Assembly: GCF_000090795.2 (NCBI RefSeq)
Contig: NW_003546320.1
Location: 6,168-70,167 of the forward strand
Length of the DNA stretch: 64,000 nt
Source of the DNA: Amphimedon queenslandica
Lineage: Eukaryota; Porifera; Demospongiae; Haplosclerida; Niphatidae
Direction: 5' to 3'
The translations under genes were made by a program, and so were the position numbers. Shown here piece after piece: positions 22,386-34,583 of the stretch (position 1 is the stretch's first letter; each line of letters opens with the position of its first letter). The notes beneath the pieces were generated by a model that saw only the letters and a program-made list of their open reading frames with translations, ran no database searches and was not told the origin of the DNA.

Positions 22386-25300
22386 CTAAAAAATTGTAAG
22401 CAAAGATAAATAAGAATAGCAATGTTCTTGTGTACTAGTATCCAAAAGAGGCATATCAAATTCGCTTTCTGGTTGTTTACCAAACAGCTCTTGAAGAGAT
22501 TGTACTTTTTTGCTAGGTAGTGGAACTGATGTAGCAAAAGTTCTTTTGTATGTGGCATCTTTAATGATAGCATTGTACAAAGTACGTGATGTATTTGCTC
22601 CTTTCCTGGTTACTTTTATATTTATTCTTTGAGCTAGTTTTTTCATCAATGAATCATGGTTTCTTTGACAAGCAGCAATGAACCCTATAAGAATCTCCAT
22701 TTTATCAGGATTGTAATAGCTCAGTATTATATCAATGACATCTTCATGACCTTGAAGTGCAGCATGTATGAGAGATGATAGCCCACTATTATCAGTCAGT
22801 GATGGATCAATAGTATCTGTTTTTAATAAAATTTCAGCTGCTTTAGGGTATCCATGTCTACATGCATGCATCAGTGCTGTCATTCCTTTCCTGTCTAAAA
22901 TGTTAGGATCAGCATTTTCTTTTAGCAGCAGCAATATAACTTCATCAGAGCCTTTGATACTTGCTAGCATTAGAGGTGTGATCCCATTTTTTTCTTGTAA
23001 ATGCATATTTGTATTATAAGTCAGTAAAATTTTTACAATTTTCATTCTGTTGGTCTTATCAATATCAAACCACAGGGCATGATGAAGTGAGTTTGAACCT
23101 TCATCGTCACAAATATTTGGATCAGCTCCATTTTGTAAAAGCACTTGTACAGTCTCAAATTGTCCATATTGGCATGCTATCATTAAAGGTGTAGTATTTT
23201 CATTTTCGGCAACATTTGGATTGTCAATGGCCTTAATTAATGATAATACAACTTCATGGTGACCATAAATGCATGCAAAAGTCAAAGATGGATATTGTAA
23301 GTTGTTTTCTTCATTGTGAAACTTAAAGATTGCTCTCCACAACCTACTTGATGAGAGAGGTACCCTGGGATCATAACCAGCTTTTAAAAGCAATTCTACT
23401 ATTTGTACACAACCGGTAATAGATGCTATTATTAAACTGAATGGATCATAATCAGGGTTAGGTGTTGCTTCTACTATTAGCTTAAATACCTTTAAAAGTT
23501 TTTGGATGCTACTGTCTTCTATTTTTGGTGTTTGTTGATGTAGTAGCACATTTGCACACATTTGAGTTAAAGTAAAAGAATTGAAGTGCACATCAGTTAC
23601 ATTGCCAGTAGTATGAGCACCAGCTTCAAGTAATGCTTGTATTATTTCAGGTTGAACTGCACATATTGCTGTCCCCAGAGCAGTGCAATTGGTTACTGGA
23701 TGCTGTATATTTGGATCAGCATTTGCTTGAAGCAGCAGTTGAACTGATCGTAAATGACCCTTATGACAAGCGGATATTAGTGCAGTAGTCCAGCCTAAAT
23801 TATGTACATGATTCAGCAATTCTGCATTGGGATCAGCTCCAGCTTCTAATAGTAATTGAACTATTTGGGAATTTTCTGTTTTCATAGAGCATGCTACTAT
23901 TAAGGCATTGACTCCATTTTCTGCTTTAGTGTTCAAGTCAACCTTTTCTTTAAGTAATAGTTTAACTATTTGAGTATGTCCCAGGTAAGTACAGTACATC
24001 AAAGCATTGCAGCCATTGCTTAGCTGAAGATTAATGTCAACCCTCTCATCTGCAAGTAGCTTTTGAACTACCTGTGTGTGACCATTGTAACAAGCAAATA
24101 TTAAAGCATTCCATTCCGATAGAATTGATCCAGGTGGAACTTTGTTTAGTAAATTGTATAGTGGACTCGGAGTATTTGGATTGCATCCATACTGCAAAAG
24201 TAGCTCTACTGCTTGTGCATTTCCAGCAGAACAAGCTACTATTAAACTAAATGGGTCATTATCATTATCAGTTTGTGCCTTTCTCTCATGTAATATTTGA
24301 AGTGTTTCAATAATGTCTTCCTCTTTTATTTTTTTTAGTGATTGAGCAATTTGCTGACGACTGGTGCAGATTTTTTGTGATAGTTCTTCTGATGTGTGCC
24401 TTTCTGTAAAATTTTTTGCCACTAGTAAATTGGCACAAAGCTGATATGGTGCTAAATTAATTTGTATATCATGGACGCCAATTTTATACCTAGTACTAGT
24501 GATAGCACCAGCTTTTATTAACTCATTTACAATAGCAGGACGAGCTGTTGCTATTGCAAAAAATAAAGCAGTCAGATTCAAATCACGAGTCATAGTATTA
24601 GGATCAGCTTTACATTTTAACAGGAGTTTAACAGTTTCCAAGGAAGCATGCCTACTAGCATACATCAATGCTGTTGTACCAATTACTATTGAGTTGGTAT
24701 GTGATTTTATCTGTATATTAGGATCAGCACCAGCTTCTAGCAGCAATTGAACTATTGTTGAACTATCAGTACTATTAGTATGACAAGCAATCATTAGTGC
24801 TGTAAGATTATCGTTTGTTTTATAATTTGGATCAATGCGTTCCTTTAACAATAGTTGAACTACTTCAGTGTGACAGTTTTCACATGCCAACATTAGAGCA
24901 TTCCATCCATCATTATCCTGATTATGAAATTCTTTCCATTTTTCAGTACACGAAAGAGGTATATTAATGTTGTAACCAGCGTTAATCAAAGTTTCTACCG
25001 TTTGTACATGTCCCAAATATGAAGCCAATAATAAGATAAAATTATCATCATCACCAGGACGTGGTCCAGCACCAGCTTCTACTAGCAATTGAACTATTTG
25101 TGACCTATTTTCTCCTTTCATGGTAAGCAGACAGGCACATTCTAGAGCAGTATTACCATCATTTGGTTCAATATTTGGATCAGCATGTCCCTTCAATAGG
25201 AATAATTCTACTATTTCTGTATGTCCTTTCTCACAAGCTATAATGAAAGGATTGTAGTGACCATTAGTTTGAAATATTTGAGCTAGACCTTTTTTATCAT

Positions 25301-28004
25301 TAGTGAGAAGAGTGTTACAGTTGTGGCCAGCGTTGATTAGTATTTCTGCTATTTCTTTATGCCCAAAATAAGAAGCCATTGCTAAGCTAAAAGGGTCATT
25401 ATCAGGATGTGATTGGGCATCTAGTACTAATTGAAGTGTTTTAATGATATCACTTGTCTCAAACTCTAGCTCTATTTCCATTTCCTTTCTAAAAATATGA
25501 AACACACAATACTCAGTTAAAGTGGATCCCATAGTTTCTTCTAATTTTTTAGCATCATTAATACTAGCACCAGCGTTAAGTAATTCTTGAGCAATGCTAT
25601 GGTGCATGAACATCACTGCTAAAGACAAAGCAGTGTCTCCAGTAATTGGACACTGAATGTGTGGATTGGCATTTGCTTTTAGCAATAGTTTCACTGAGTT
25701 TAACTGCTCATGGCAACTTGCAGTCATTAATGCAGTGAAATTAGTTGATGTTGATGAAATCATTTGTACATCAGGATCAGCACCGTAGTCTAGCAGTAAT
25801 TCAACAATGCCTGAGTTATCTCTTTTGCCTCGGCAAGCAGCCATTAAAGCCGTACAATAGTTGTCATCCTTGGTGTTAACATCAACTACTTTTTCTTGGA
25901 GAAAAACATTGACTATTTCAGTGTGTCCAGTTTCACACATCTCCTTAAAAAACTTGTATGAATTAGTTTTTATCTGGTGGTACCATTCAGAATCTACTTT
26001 TTCTTGCAGCATTAATGATGCAATTTGATGGTGGTCATTTAAACAGGCAGAAATAAAAGCTGCATCCAGCCATTGAGTGGCTCTTTCTTCATGCATTAGA
26101 TCCTTTACGACATTTAGCTGTCCACAAATACAGGCAACAATGAAACCAGTACTAGCTTTTAAATGGTTATTTTCATTTGCAGTCATTAATGCTCTCCAAC
26201 TGTTTTTGTCTTTAAAACTGATGCTGGCTCCATTTGTTAGTAAAGTGTATATGATGTCATCATGTCCTAATTCACAAGCCATGGTCAGTGCAGACTGACC
26301 CTTTTCATTCAAGTGATTGATGTCAATATTTTTAAGTGTCAAAAGGAATTGTACTGCCTCATTGTGGCCAGCTATGACTGCCTCACTTAAAGCTAATTCA
26401 AAAGTAAATTTTTCTCTTTCGTCTTCTTTAAAGACAGAATCTTCATTGATAAAGAAACCAAAAATACCAACAAAATGCATGAACTGTAGCTTTTCTTGGG
26501 CATGTTTCATTAAACTATCGGCTGTGCAGTCAAGAACAGGATATTTGACAACAACTGATCCAGGAAGTATTGTAATGAATTTGAGTATTGATTGTTTCAA
26601 ATTGCTAGGCAGTAACTGTTTGATGAGACACTCCAGGTTCTCCATTGTACAGTCAATCCAAGGAGTATGGAGTTGAAGCAAAATTTGAGGCATCTTGTCT
26701 AGGTTAGTAATATGTGCCTTATATATGCTTTGCAGTGATTCATTTAGGTTTTTGACCAATGTTGAGCAGCGAAATGTACGAGCATCTTCTCGATAAACCT
26801 GAAGTTCTTCTACAAGATCTGTGTCACAATTACTGAGAAATGTTTCGCTCAAATCAACTATCAGTTTACAATCAATGAAGTCAAAATAAGGATTTATTTC
26901 AGAGAATATATCCTTAACACTTGATATTTTTACATTCTTGTCACATTTGCTCTCCAACCAATCTTCAATATTTTCAAATAGATTGAGGTCCCTTTTGCTT
27001 GCTTGTTTAAGGCTCTGCTTTAGTTTCATTATCAAATTTGAAAACTTATATTCTAATTTGTTTAATGTATCACATGCTTCTTCTTCTTCTTCTTTTGTGT
27101 TGAAAAAAATTTCTTGGTATTTTTGTTTTTGAGGTTGTGATTCACAAGTTTCTTCAGAATTATCTATAATAATTGTTCTGAAATATAATCAGGTATTATG
27201 TCATCAAAACTTACTTAATTGTGGGATCAGCTTTTGTATAATTTCCATCAGCTGTGAATCACTTATGCTCACTAATGCATTGCAGTATTTTTCAAGCCGT
27301 TGTTTGGGATCATAAAAGGATTCTAGTTGTCTTTGTAGCACTATCATCAGTTCGGTTGCTTTTTCATAGTCTGTTTTCTGCATTGTTAATAACTTTTCCT
27401 TTGTTTCTAATGTTATCGATCCGTTAGCATGAAGCTTGTTAATTGCTGTAAGAATGTTAACACTGAGGGCTTGAGTAATATTATCAGAGTAAAGTCTTAA
27501 TAGATCCTTTGGTCGACTATCTAGAGTGATAGAGTGATGAATGCATTATTTGTAGTTTAATATTCACCTACCTGTAATAGGCCCAGGATTCAGTTCAACA
27601 TCTCCTGATAGCAAAACAAGATTGTGTGAGTAAGTGTGGCTTGAGTAATTACTAATAGCTTCAGACAACAATGCTGCCGTGTGTATAGCATTAGATCCAA
27701 AAGAAAAAGTGTCAGTGATGCATTTAATGTTTGACTCTACATGCGTAATTTATTATCAAAAATTAGGGTAGACTATAATAATACCTGTCAGTGTTCTTGT
27801 TTCAGTGGCAAAGATAAGAAAAAGGTAGAGTACTAGGGTCAGTAGGGGTAAAAACAATGATTTTGAAGTTCGCACTCTATGAGTTTTGTTTAAAGTGTCC
27901 TTTTTGAGCAACTGTCTTGGTGAATGGCATTTTCCAAGTCGAGAAGACTCTTGGCAACAGTTCCAGAGACCAATAGTTGCTCTCCATTGACAAATATCAA
28001 TCAT
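22386..28004 (-). CDS. CARD plus ankyrin-repeat protein with hydrophobic leader and 2A (NPGP) peptide
   Basis: Exons are 28004-27785, 27736-27572, 27520-27215 and 27163-22386, with consistent phase-1 joins; about 1,822 residues. Residues about 49-66 are hydrophobic (SLFLPLLTLVLYLFLIFA). Exon 2 ends with LVLLSGDVELNPGP, a full match to the 2A consensus DxExNPG-P; the final Pro is residue 126. Exon 3 encodes a helical CARD-like domain (SRPKDLLRLYSDNITQALSV, then a KEKLLTMQKTDYEKA helix). Exon 4 begins with helices and then has about 30 ankyrin repeats (motifs such as GHTEIVELFLL and TALMIAC) with a short basic tail. Known 2A peptides make the ribosome release at Gly and resume at Pro. That predicts a 125-residue leader and a free CARD-ankyrin protein. 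An intracellular sensor or adaptor role is inferred. Confidence 0.88.
27579..27605 (-). other. 2A-like ribosome-skipping motif GDVELNPGP
   Basis: The minus-strand codons read Gly-Asp-Val-Glu-Leu-Asn-Pro-Gly-Pro, preceded by LVLLS. The Asp, Glu, Asn, Pro, Gly and Pro needed by known 2A peptides are all present and the upstream Leu-rich helix is typical. It ends six bases plus one splice-phase base before the exon-2 donor, so it lies wholly in one exon. In-frame cleavage is predicted, not shown. Confidence 0.85.
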
Positions 28005-28060
28005 CTTGCAGCAGTGGAAATCTGTTGTTTACTTGTTTCTGACCCTATATCATTATTCAT
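28001..28060 (-). promoter_or_regulatory. 19-codon upstream ORF overlapping the 2A gene start (ATGA)
   Basis: An upstream ATG at 28060-28058 has a near-perfect Kozak context (GCCACCATG). It opens a 19-residue frame whose TGA (28003-28001) overlaps the main ATG (28004-28002) in the sequence ATGA. Such an overlap would make main-frame translation depend on leaky scanning or termination-reinitiation. The true transcription start is unknown, so the uORF could lie outside the mRNA. Confidence 0.45.
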
Positions 28061-29182
28061 GGTGGCACACCCAAGAAAGTTATGCACATAATAGACCTCA
28101 CCTAGACTTATAAATATAATTGAAGAATTTTTCATAATTCATTCTCTTATAACAGTAAATAATGAATTGCAGAAAATATTATTTTGATAATGAAAATCTT
28201 CCATGGTCTAGAATGTTGACCTGCATGTCATCATGTCATGCCTATATGATCTGTAGTGCGTATAATTTTATTGATTGTGTTGACCCACTTCAAACGATTG
28301 CCAATTCTGTGTACGTTATATCTACACCAGTTCTATTTCATCTATGATAGTATGTAAGTCAATTAGGTAATAAATTAATGCATGATAGCCTGACTTTTTG
28401 TAGGTTGCAGTTGGAAGCATTGCCCATCATACATATTGACTATACACTAATATTGAAATGAAAAGTTACAATGTAATGTACTAACTAAGTCATTCATATT
28501 GACAAGAAGAGCATGTGCTGTAAAAGTATGGACGTGATTACTGATGAGTTATGGAGAGCTTTCTGGCAATAGGTGTGTGAAAGAGTACAGTATGGGGGTT
28601 TATGTGACAATGAGAGAAAGAATCAATTAATGCACTTTTAAAACTTTTGTGTTCCCTTGTATCTTCAATACTTCTGTAGAGTATGTATGTGCATAGTACC
28701 AGTCTAAATGGTATTCCTCTTCTCCTAATAACAATATATTTTTTAAAGTACCAACTACATTATCGACATATGATGCTTCTTACAGTGAAGTCATTACTTA
28801 ACTAATCTATATAAAATAAAATATATAATAATGATTGATTTGTTAATTTTAAATGATGCAACTGAGTCTTGTTGTGAGGCCCATGCAGCAATGTTAATGA
28901 ATTCCTCATTATGCTGTATACATGTTTTTGATGCATCACTACAAAACACTTCAACTAAAGGTTATGGTGTAACTACAAATAAAGTATTTATGCATTTGAC
29001 CCATTTTAAGCATTTTCTGTCTACTATTATCATGCATCTGTTGCTGTATTTGAGCCTCTTTACTGTTCCTAATCAGTCTGACGTCAAAAAATTCAAGTAA
29101 AATTGAGCTCTGAAGTATATTGAATAGCTAGTCCTGATGTTATGTGTGTTTGGTATAGTTATGTGCTTTTAGAATGTAATGG
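28061..29182. other. Divergent spacer between the 2A gene and the ABC pseudogene
   Basis: No reading frame with family motifs is visible. The spacer is AT-rich with scattered ATGATG and TACATGTA-like words. It presumably contains the promoter of the minus-strand CARD-ankyrin gene close to 28.06 kb. Confidence 0.4.
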
Positions 29183-29199
29183 TTGTGGCAAAAGAACAC

Positions 29200-31862
29200 T
29201 CTTACATTACTAAATTTTTATGTAAAAACTGACATTTTGCAGGATCTGGCTCTTTTTGGTGATTTTACTATGATGGAAACAACGTACTACTTTGGTATTC
29301 TTTATGGCATGAGTATAAAGAGAATGAAAGACAGAGGAAAATATTTTTTTTGGAATTGCTTGAACTTCCTTTTGTCAATAAGACCATTAAGAATCTAAGG
29401 TAAGTTTTATTAAACATTTTGCTGATGGCAATTCCTTTGTCTGTAGTGGTGGACAGCAGAGAAGGGTCTCACCTGCAGTTGCAATGTTACAAGAACCCCA
29501 CAACTTATTCTTGATGAACCTATAGTTGGGGTGGACCCTTTTCGAAGAGCAAAGTCGAGTATTTACTTAGTACTATGCAATGATAGCTTTTTATTGTTTT
29601 ACGTTATACATTGAATTATATTCATTGCTTGAAATGGCTGTGACATTGCATTTTACTTGCATTTATACCATATAGTGGAAATAAATTTTGATAGTGCGTA
29701 ATATTGGTGATACTGTGTATCAGTGGTTTTTATATTGACAAATTTGCAGCTACATGCCATTATGAGCATGCTCTGAATGAAGCAAAAATGGCTGATTTAT
29801 TTATCAAATACTTGCTAATTAACTGCCACAATGCATGTAAAACTCCACCAATTTTTCCAGCTAAATAGTATTGTTTAGATGCTCAGAGGTCAATGGCATT
29901 GACAAGTAGTAGAGTATTTAGAGCCGGCTGTTTTTGAAACATATACAATCAGCATCTTTCATGTTTCTGATGTAAAGCTACAGTACATTTTAATAGAATG
30001 TTGACCTTTTTTCTTTTATGAAATTATGAATACATAAAGTAAGAGTTGTGTCATGACTCTTATTAATTCTTAATGAATTGAAATTGTAGCAATCATGCTC
30101 TTTATTTTGAATTTTTTATTTAATAGAAATTGGCAGCATCATCTCCTTGAATTGGTTGAAACTTTGAGAACAACAATCATTATTACTACTCATTATATTG
30201 ACGATGCAAGACAAGCTCATATTGTAAGTGCACATACTTTCCATTATGTTGCTTTTATGTGAAGTAGCCATTATGATTGTTGAATGTAATTTGTATAATA
30301 ATAGTCATAGACATTTACATGTATGTCCTTGCACTTCATTGTTTAATTTAACGTACGTACATGCATATTTATTAATTGACAGGTTGGTTTAATGAGGAAT
30401 GGGTGTCTGCTGGCTCAGTCTCCACCAGATGACCTTATTACCTCATGTAGATTGACAGTAATAATGATCACATGACTACTTTTTATTTAGACACTAGAAG
30501 AAGTCTTTTTAAAACTCTGTCATGATTGAGTTGCACACAAAATACCATCACCACAATTATCCATAGTTAGAGAATAGAGAGCAAGACTAAGTAGAGCAAG
30601 AAATATTTTGCTTGTTTTTATAGCAACATTCATTAACTCCATTACATGTGTATGGAAAAAAGAAAGCATTAGGAGATGGTGCTAATGAAGAGAGTTCCCT
30701 TGCAGTTGGGAGGAATGAAGCAAGTTGGGCTAGTAATATGAAGAGAAGTAAGAAAAGCCAACAAGAGACAAGAATAAAAGCTAGGGCATACTTAGCCTGG
30801 GCGGGCCCAGACTATAGCTAGGGCATACTGTACATGTAGTCATTATATTTTTCTCATATTTTAATTCAAGTCATTTTGTGGATCCATTATCTGTCTTACC
30901 TCATTTATTGGAGAAGAATTGCTAGTTTATGTTGGAAGACCTTACTCATATTTCATTTCCTCCTTCCTGCTAATCAAATTATAATATTCTGCTTGGCTGT
31001 TGATAACAATTTCTCTGGAGTCAATGACCCAACAGTGATAATGCATTCAGTGAGTCACATTACATAATTGTAAAGATATGGTACTGATCATTTTACAAAA
31101 CAACTCGACAAAATGTACTTACATGTAAACTGCCTTTACTATTTCTTACAAATTTTCTGTCAATATTGAAAATTTTTGCACTAAATCTTGCTGATACAAA
31201 TAATTTTGGCTCTCTTTATTTTAAAACTTGATCACAAGTCATTAAACATATAGTCAGAATTACTTATAAGACACGATTCATGCAATTTAATAATTCACAA
31301 AAATATCTGTTTAAAATTAACCATTTTTCTCTCTGGGTTTAGTATGATGATAAATTTATTGCTGTGGATGCAGCAGAGAAAGAATGGCTATTGTAATACC
31401 TGAGAACTTCACTTAAAACATGGTTAAAAGACTAATGTTAATGTCTGTGCAGCAGAGCATACCTGATGATGTAATAAATGGATCCACTGTTAAAATGTTT
31501 GAATATCTGACTGGTACATTACATAATGATGATTGTTTATTGAATCTCAATAGAAATTTAATTATAGATCTCCAGATAACTTGCATGCTGCACAATATCA
31601 CTGCAGTTGCTGCTGAGGTAAAGTTATTATAGTGATATTTTTATTTAATTAACTGTTACAGCTTCTTCTGAAGGCATTTATTGATAACTGCAATTTTTTA
31701 GCAAAGATTTCTATAATCCCAAAAGTAAAAAAGTTATTCTTAAAATGTTTTTTGAATTATAAATTTACATATATGTACATGTAGAATCATAATCCACCTG
31801 TTTATGGTAGCCGTCATCTCTCATACTTTGATTATGTTGCACCTCGAATGATTGTCATGTGA
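29200..31862 (+). pseudogene. ABC transporter (ABCH/ABCG-like half transporter), decayed
   Basis: Plus-strand pieces occur in the order of an ABC half transporter. First the Q-loop region (QDLALFGDFTMMETTYYFG, 29240-29300). Then the signature and Walker B (GGQQRRVS..AVAMLQEP, then a frame change before DEPIVGVDP, 29440-29560). Then the H-loop region (LLELVETLRTTIIITTHYID, from about 30140) and TLEEVFLKLC near 30493. The membrane part survives as SIPDDVINGSTVKMFEYLTG (about 31450) and PPVYGSRHLSYFDYVAPRMI (about 31795). Stops and frame changes separate these blocks and no Walker A was found upstream. It is a dead or dying host gene, or a fragment; the ABCH/ABCG subfamily is a guess from motif resemblance. 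Confidence 0.7.
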
Positions 31863-32376
31863 GTGACTCCACAAAACAAGGCAAATTAACACAATACAGT
31901 TTTTGACCAAACTAGTAGAGAAAAGAAAACAGAAAAATAACAATAGCCATGTATTTAAATCATGAAAGAACTGTTGCTCCTTGTCCTGTATTTAGCTACC
32001 TCCTACTTATAGCTATTTGAAAATAAAAGTAATATAAGAATTATAGGCAGAGTTAGGTTAGATCGAGTGTAGGCTACCAGCACACTTTGATCGAGATTTA
32101 AAGGCAGTTTTTACAATTATTATGTGAGTTTATTTTTTGCCTAATTCATTTCATTCAAAATGTCAGAAAATACAAATGTAATTCTAGATCTATAGCTATG
32201 TATATTTTGTAACTCTATAATTAAAATGATTTAATGAAGTTGTCTACTTATGTTTAAAAGTTTAACACAAAATAAGTAACAAGAAAATTACTATTTTACT
32301 GTTAATATTGTTGTCTTTTATAAGCTTTGTAATAGATTTATCAAAATATATTATTTTAATTAATAATGCTTTTGTG
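31863..32376. other. Convergent spacer
   Basis: This AT-rich sequence lies between the 3' end of the ABC pseudogene (plus) and the 3' end of the HSPA12-like gene (minus). No gene or repeat is recognised. Confidence 0.4.
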
Positions 32377-34364
32377 TTATTGAGCAGAAAGGAAGTCACA
32401 AACAGTTTTAACTTCTGTTCCAGTAACTTGATATTTTGCCTTAGCTTGTATCTCTGTACCGCTAAAATCCATTGTGATGTCAGCTATTCGCTCATTTTTT
32501 GGCAAATTATCAGGGTTAGGAACATCAAGAACTAGTTGGCCAATTCTAGTAACTGTGCTTTCCCCTTTTTTATCAACTGTATACTGGGTACCAATATTTG
32601 GTGTTGAATAGATACCAATGAACATTTGTGTAGATGTATCTTTTGCTGGAATCATATCAATACTTAAAACTTCCTCTGCTTTAGCCATTTTACCTTTCTC
32701 CATAAAGACACAAAATACCTTGCCACATCGATATCTATCATCCTCATCATCGAAGTATTTGTAGTGCTCATCATGTTTCTCTGTGTCGAAAGGGATAGTC
32801 ACAGGAATTCCATAAGTAGCATCAGATTTCCTTGCTTTAATCTTTTCTGGATTTTTTCGCCACATTGCAGCTCCTGTAGCAACTGCAAGATGAGGATCGA
32901 CTGGTACAATAACACTGCAGCTACCTTTCAAATTTTTTATAGCAGCAGTGACCTTTTCATGAATATACTTACAGCCACCGAATCCACCAACGAGATAAAA
33001 TGTATTGATTCTGCTTCCACCTTCTTTGATTGCTTTTATTGTGCAGTCTATGATACCTCTCAATGTTGGACCAAACAACTGGGATTCGGCTAAACTTTCA
33101 TCTATGTACAATCTATCATCTTCATATTCAATGCCTTTCATTTTATTTACTTCTTGTTTTATTGCTTTATCGTAGCAGCTGGCAAACTTGGCATTGAACT
33201 CAATAGCCATTTCTTTATTTTTGCACTGCCCAAATGAGATTTTTTGTGTTTCAAATTCATCGTACAATATGCCATTGACTATTGCCATTTGCTTAGAATG
33301 CTCTCCTGAAGCTATAAACTTTTTATAATCAGGATCACACACAAGCTTTTGAAGCAACTGAGAGAAAGCTTCATTGACTTGTGTACCACCCCATGCATTG
33401 CCGGTTGGGATATTATCTACTTGGATAGAGCCAGACTTCTCAATATGAGCAGTAATATCAACGGTACCTCCTCCTATATCTATCACCATGTATTCTGTAG
33501 GACGACTGATAGCTGCTTTTGATGGATCACCCTCTATTTGTGCTCCTATTGCTTCTTGACTGTAAAGAGCTGCTGATTCTGGTTCTAGTGCTAATGATAG
33601 CTTATCAGGATTAACTTCATTTGGAGGTGGAAGAGATTCAAGAGAACTAGATGTAGGAGTTAAATAATCAATGCCTCCAGACTCTGTCAACAAACCAGCC
33701 TATTTATATAGATTTAATTAGTATAACTAAAGTATCTTATAAAATAGCTTACCAAATAAGCAGCCTCTCGCATCATTCTTTTTCCACGTACATCCCATAT
33801 AGCAGGTACAGTGATGACCCAATCAAAATCTGTTGTCTTCAATGGCCTGACAGTACGGGAGAGGTGATCTATCAATAGATCCCTCAAATACTGAAGTATG
33901 AATGCTATGACTTCAATTAGATAATACTTTTTACCAGAAAATGACTCAACTAATGTCTGCCTATCAACTGCCTAATTAATCAAAAGACATATGTATTATT
34001 TGGATTTCAGCTTATAAACTAGACTGTTTACCTTTTCCCTTCTCATCAGCATTTTTATTCTCTCAAAATAAATGTAATTTGCATATGCGCTAGGCCTCAG
34101 TGATACAAACTTCTTCTTTGCATTTGCTCCAAATGATTCAACCTTCGTTTTACATCCTTCATTCTTTAGCAGGACAACATTAAGTACCCTAGTAGACTTT
34201 GCTTCTGTATCCAGAGGAAAAGTTGCTACTTGTTTATCTCCTTTGGTAGTGTAAGCCAGTGAAACTGATGTAGTACCAAAATCAATGGCAGCAATATTGC
34301 CATCAGTAACACGATATCCAGAATCAGTGCGAGAGAGCTTTCTTGCTGTGCTCAAATAGCTCAT
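32377..34364 (-). CDS. HSPA12-like HSP70-family protein (3 exons)
   Basis: Exons are 34364-34032, 33971-33753 and 33699-32377, all in phase 0, giving about 624 residues. The actin/HSP70 ATPase signatures are present: phosphate-1 loop IAAIDFGTTSVSLAYT, phosphate-2 loop YMVIDIGGGTVDITAH, and adenosine motif FYLVGGFGGCKYIHEKV. The WVITVPAIWDVRGKRMMREAA stretch is typical of HSPA12A/B rather than canonical HSP70. The C-terminal peptide-binding part is short and divergent, with no EEVD tail. HSPA12-like genes are strongly expanded in some invertebrates and linked to stress and immunity. The ATG at 34364 is preferred because the open frame upstream begins with GTG. Confidence 0.9.
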
Positions 34365-34496
34365 AATGACAGCCTGCAATTTGTATTGACACACCAGCTA
34401 CAGATGTTAGCTTCTTCGGGCCTTGATTTTATTAGTAAAATAATCAGATAGCTAACTTATTGTCTCACAATACTATTGTAACTTGCCAGTGAACTT

Positions 34497-34583
34497 AATT
34501 CCAAGAATATCAGCCTTTTGTGGCTATAACCAGCTGTCAGTAGACTATAGCCACAAAGCCCACAAGATGGTAATTCTTGGAAT
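34497..34583. repeat. Inverted repeat / hairpin
   Basis: The arms AATTCCAAGAAT and ATTCTTGGAATT enclose a second inner pair, TTTGTGGCTATA and TATAGCCACAAA, leaving a loop of about 20 bases. It may be a tiny transposon remnant or a transcribed hairpin; no flanking duplication is evident. Confidence 0.6.

Larger units (their letters stand above)
20970..22806. repeat. Segmental duplication, copy 2 (with two later insertions)
   Basis: This is collinear with 14455-15885, but longer because two inverted-repeat elements (about 21231-21406 and 21787-21994) interrupt it. It contains the intact 3' end of the CARD-ankyrin gene at its right side. Confidence 0.85.
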
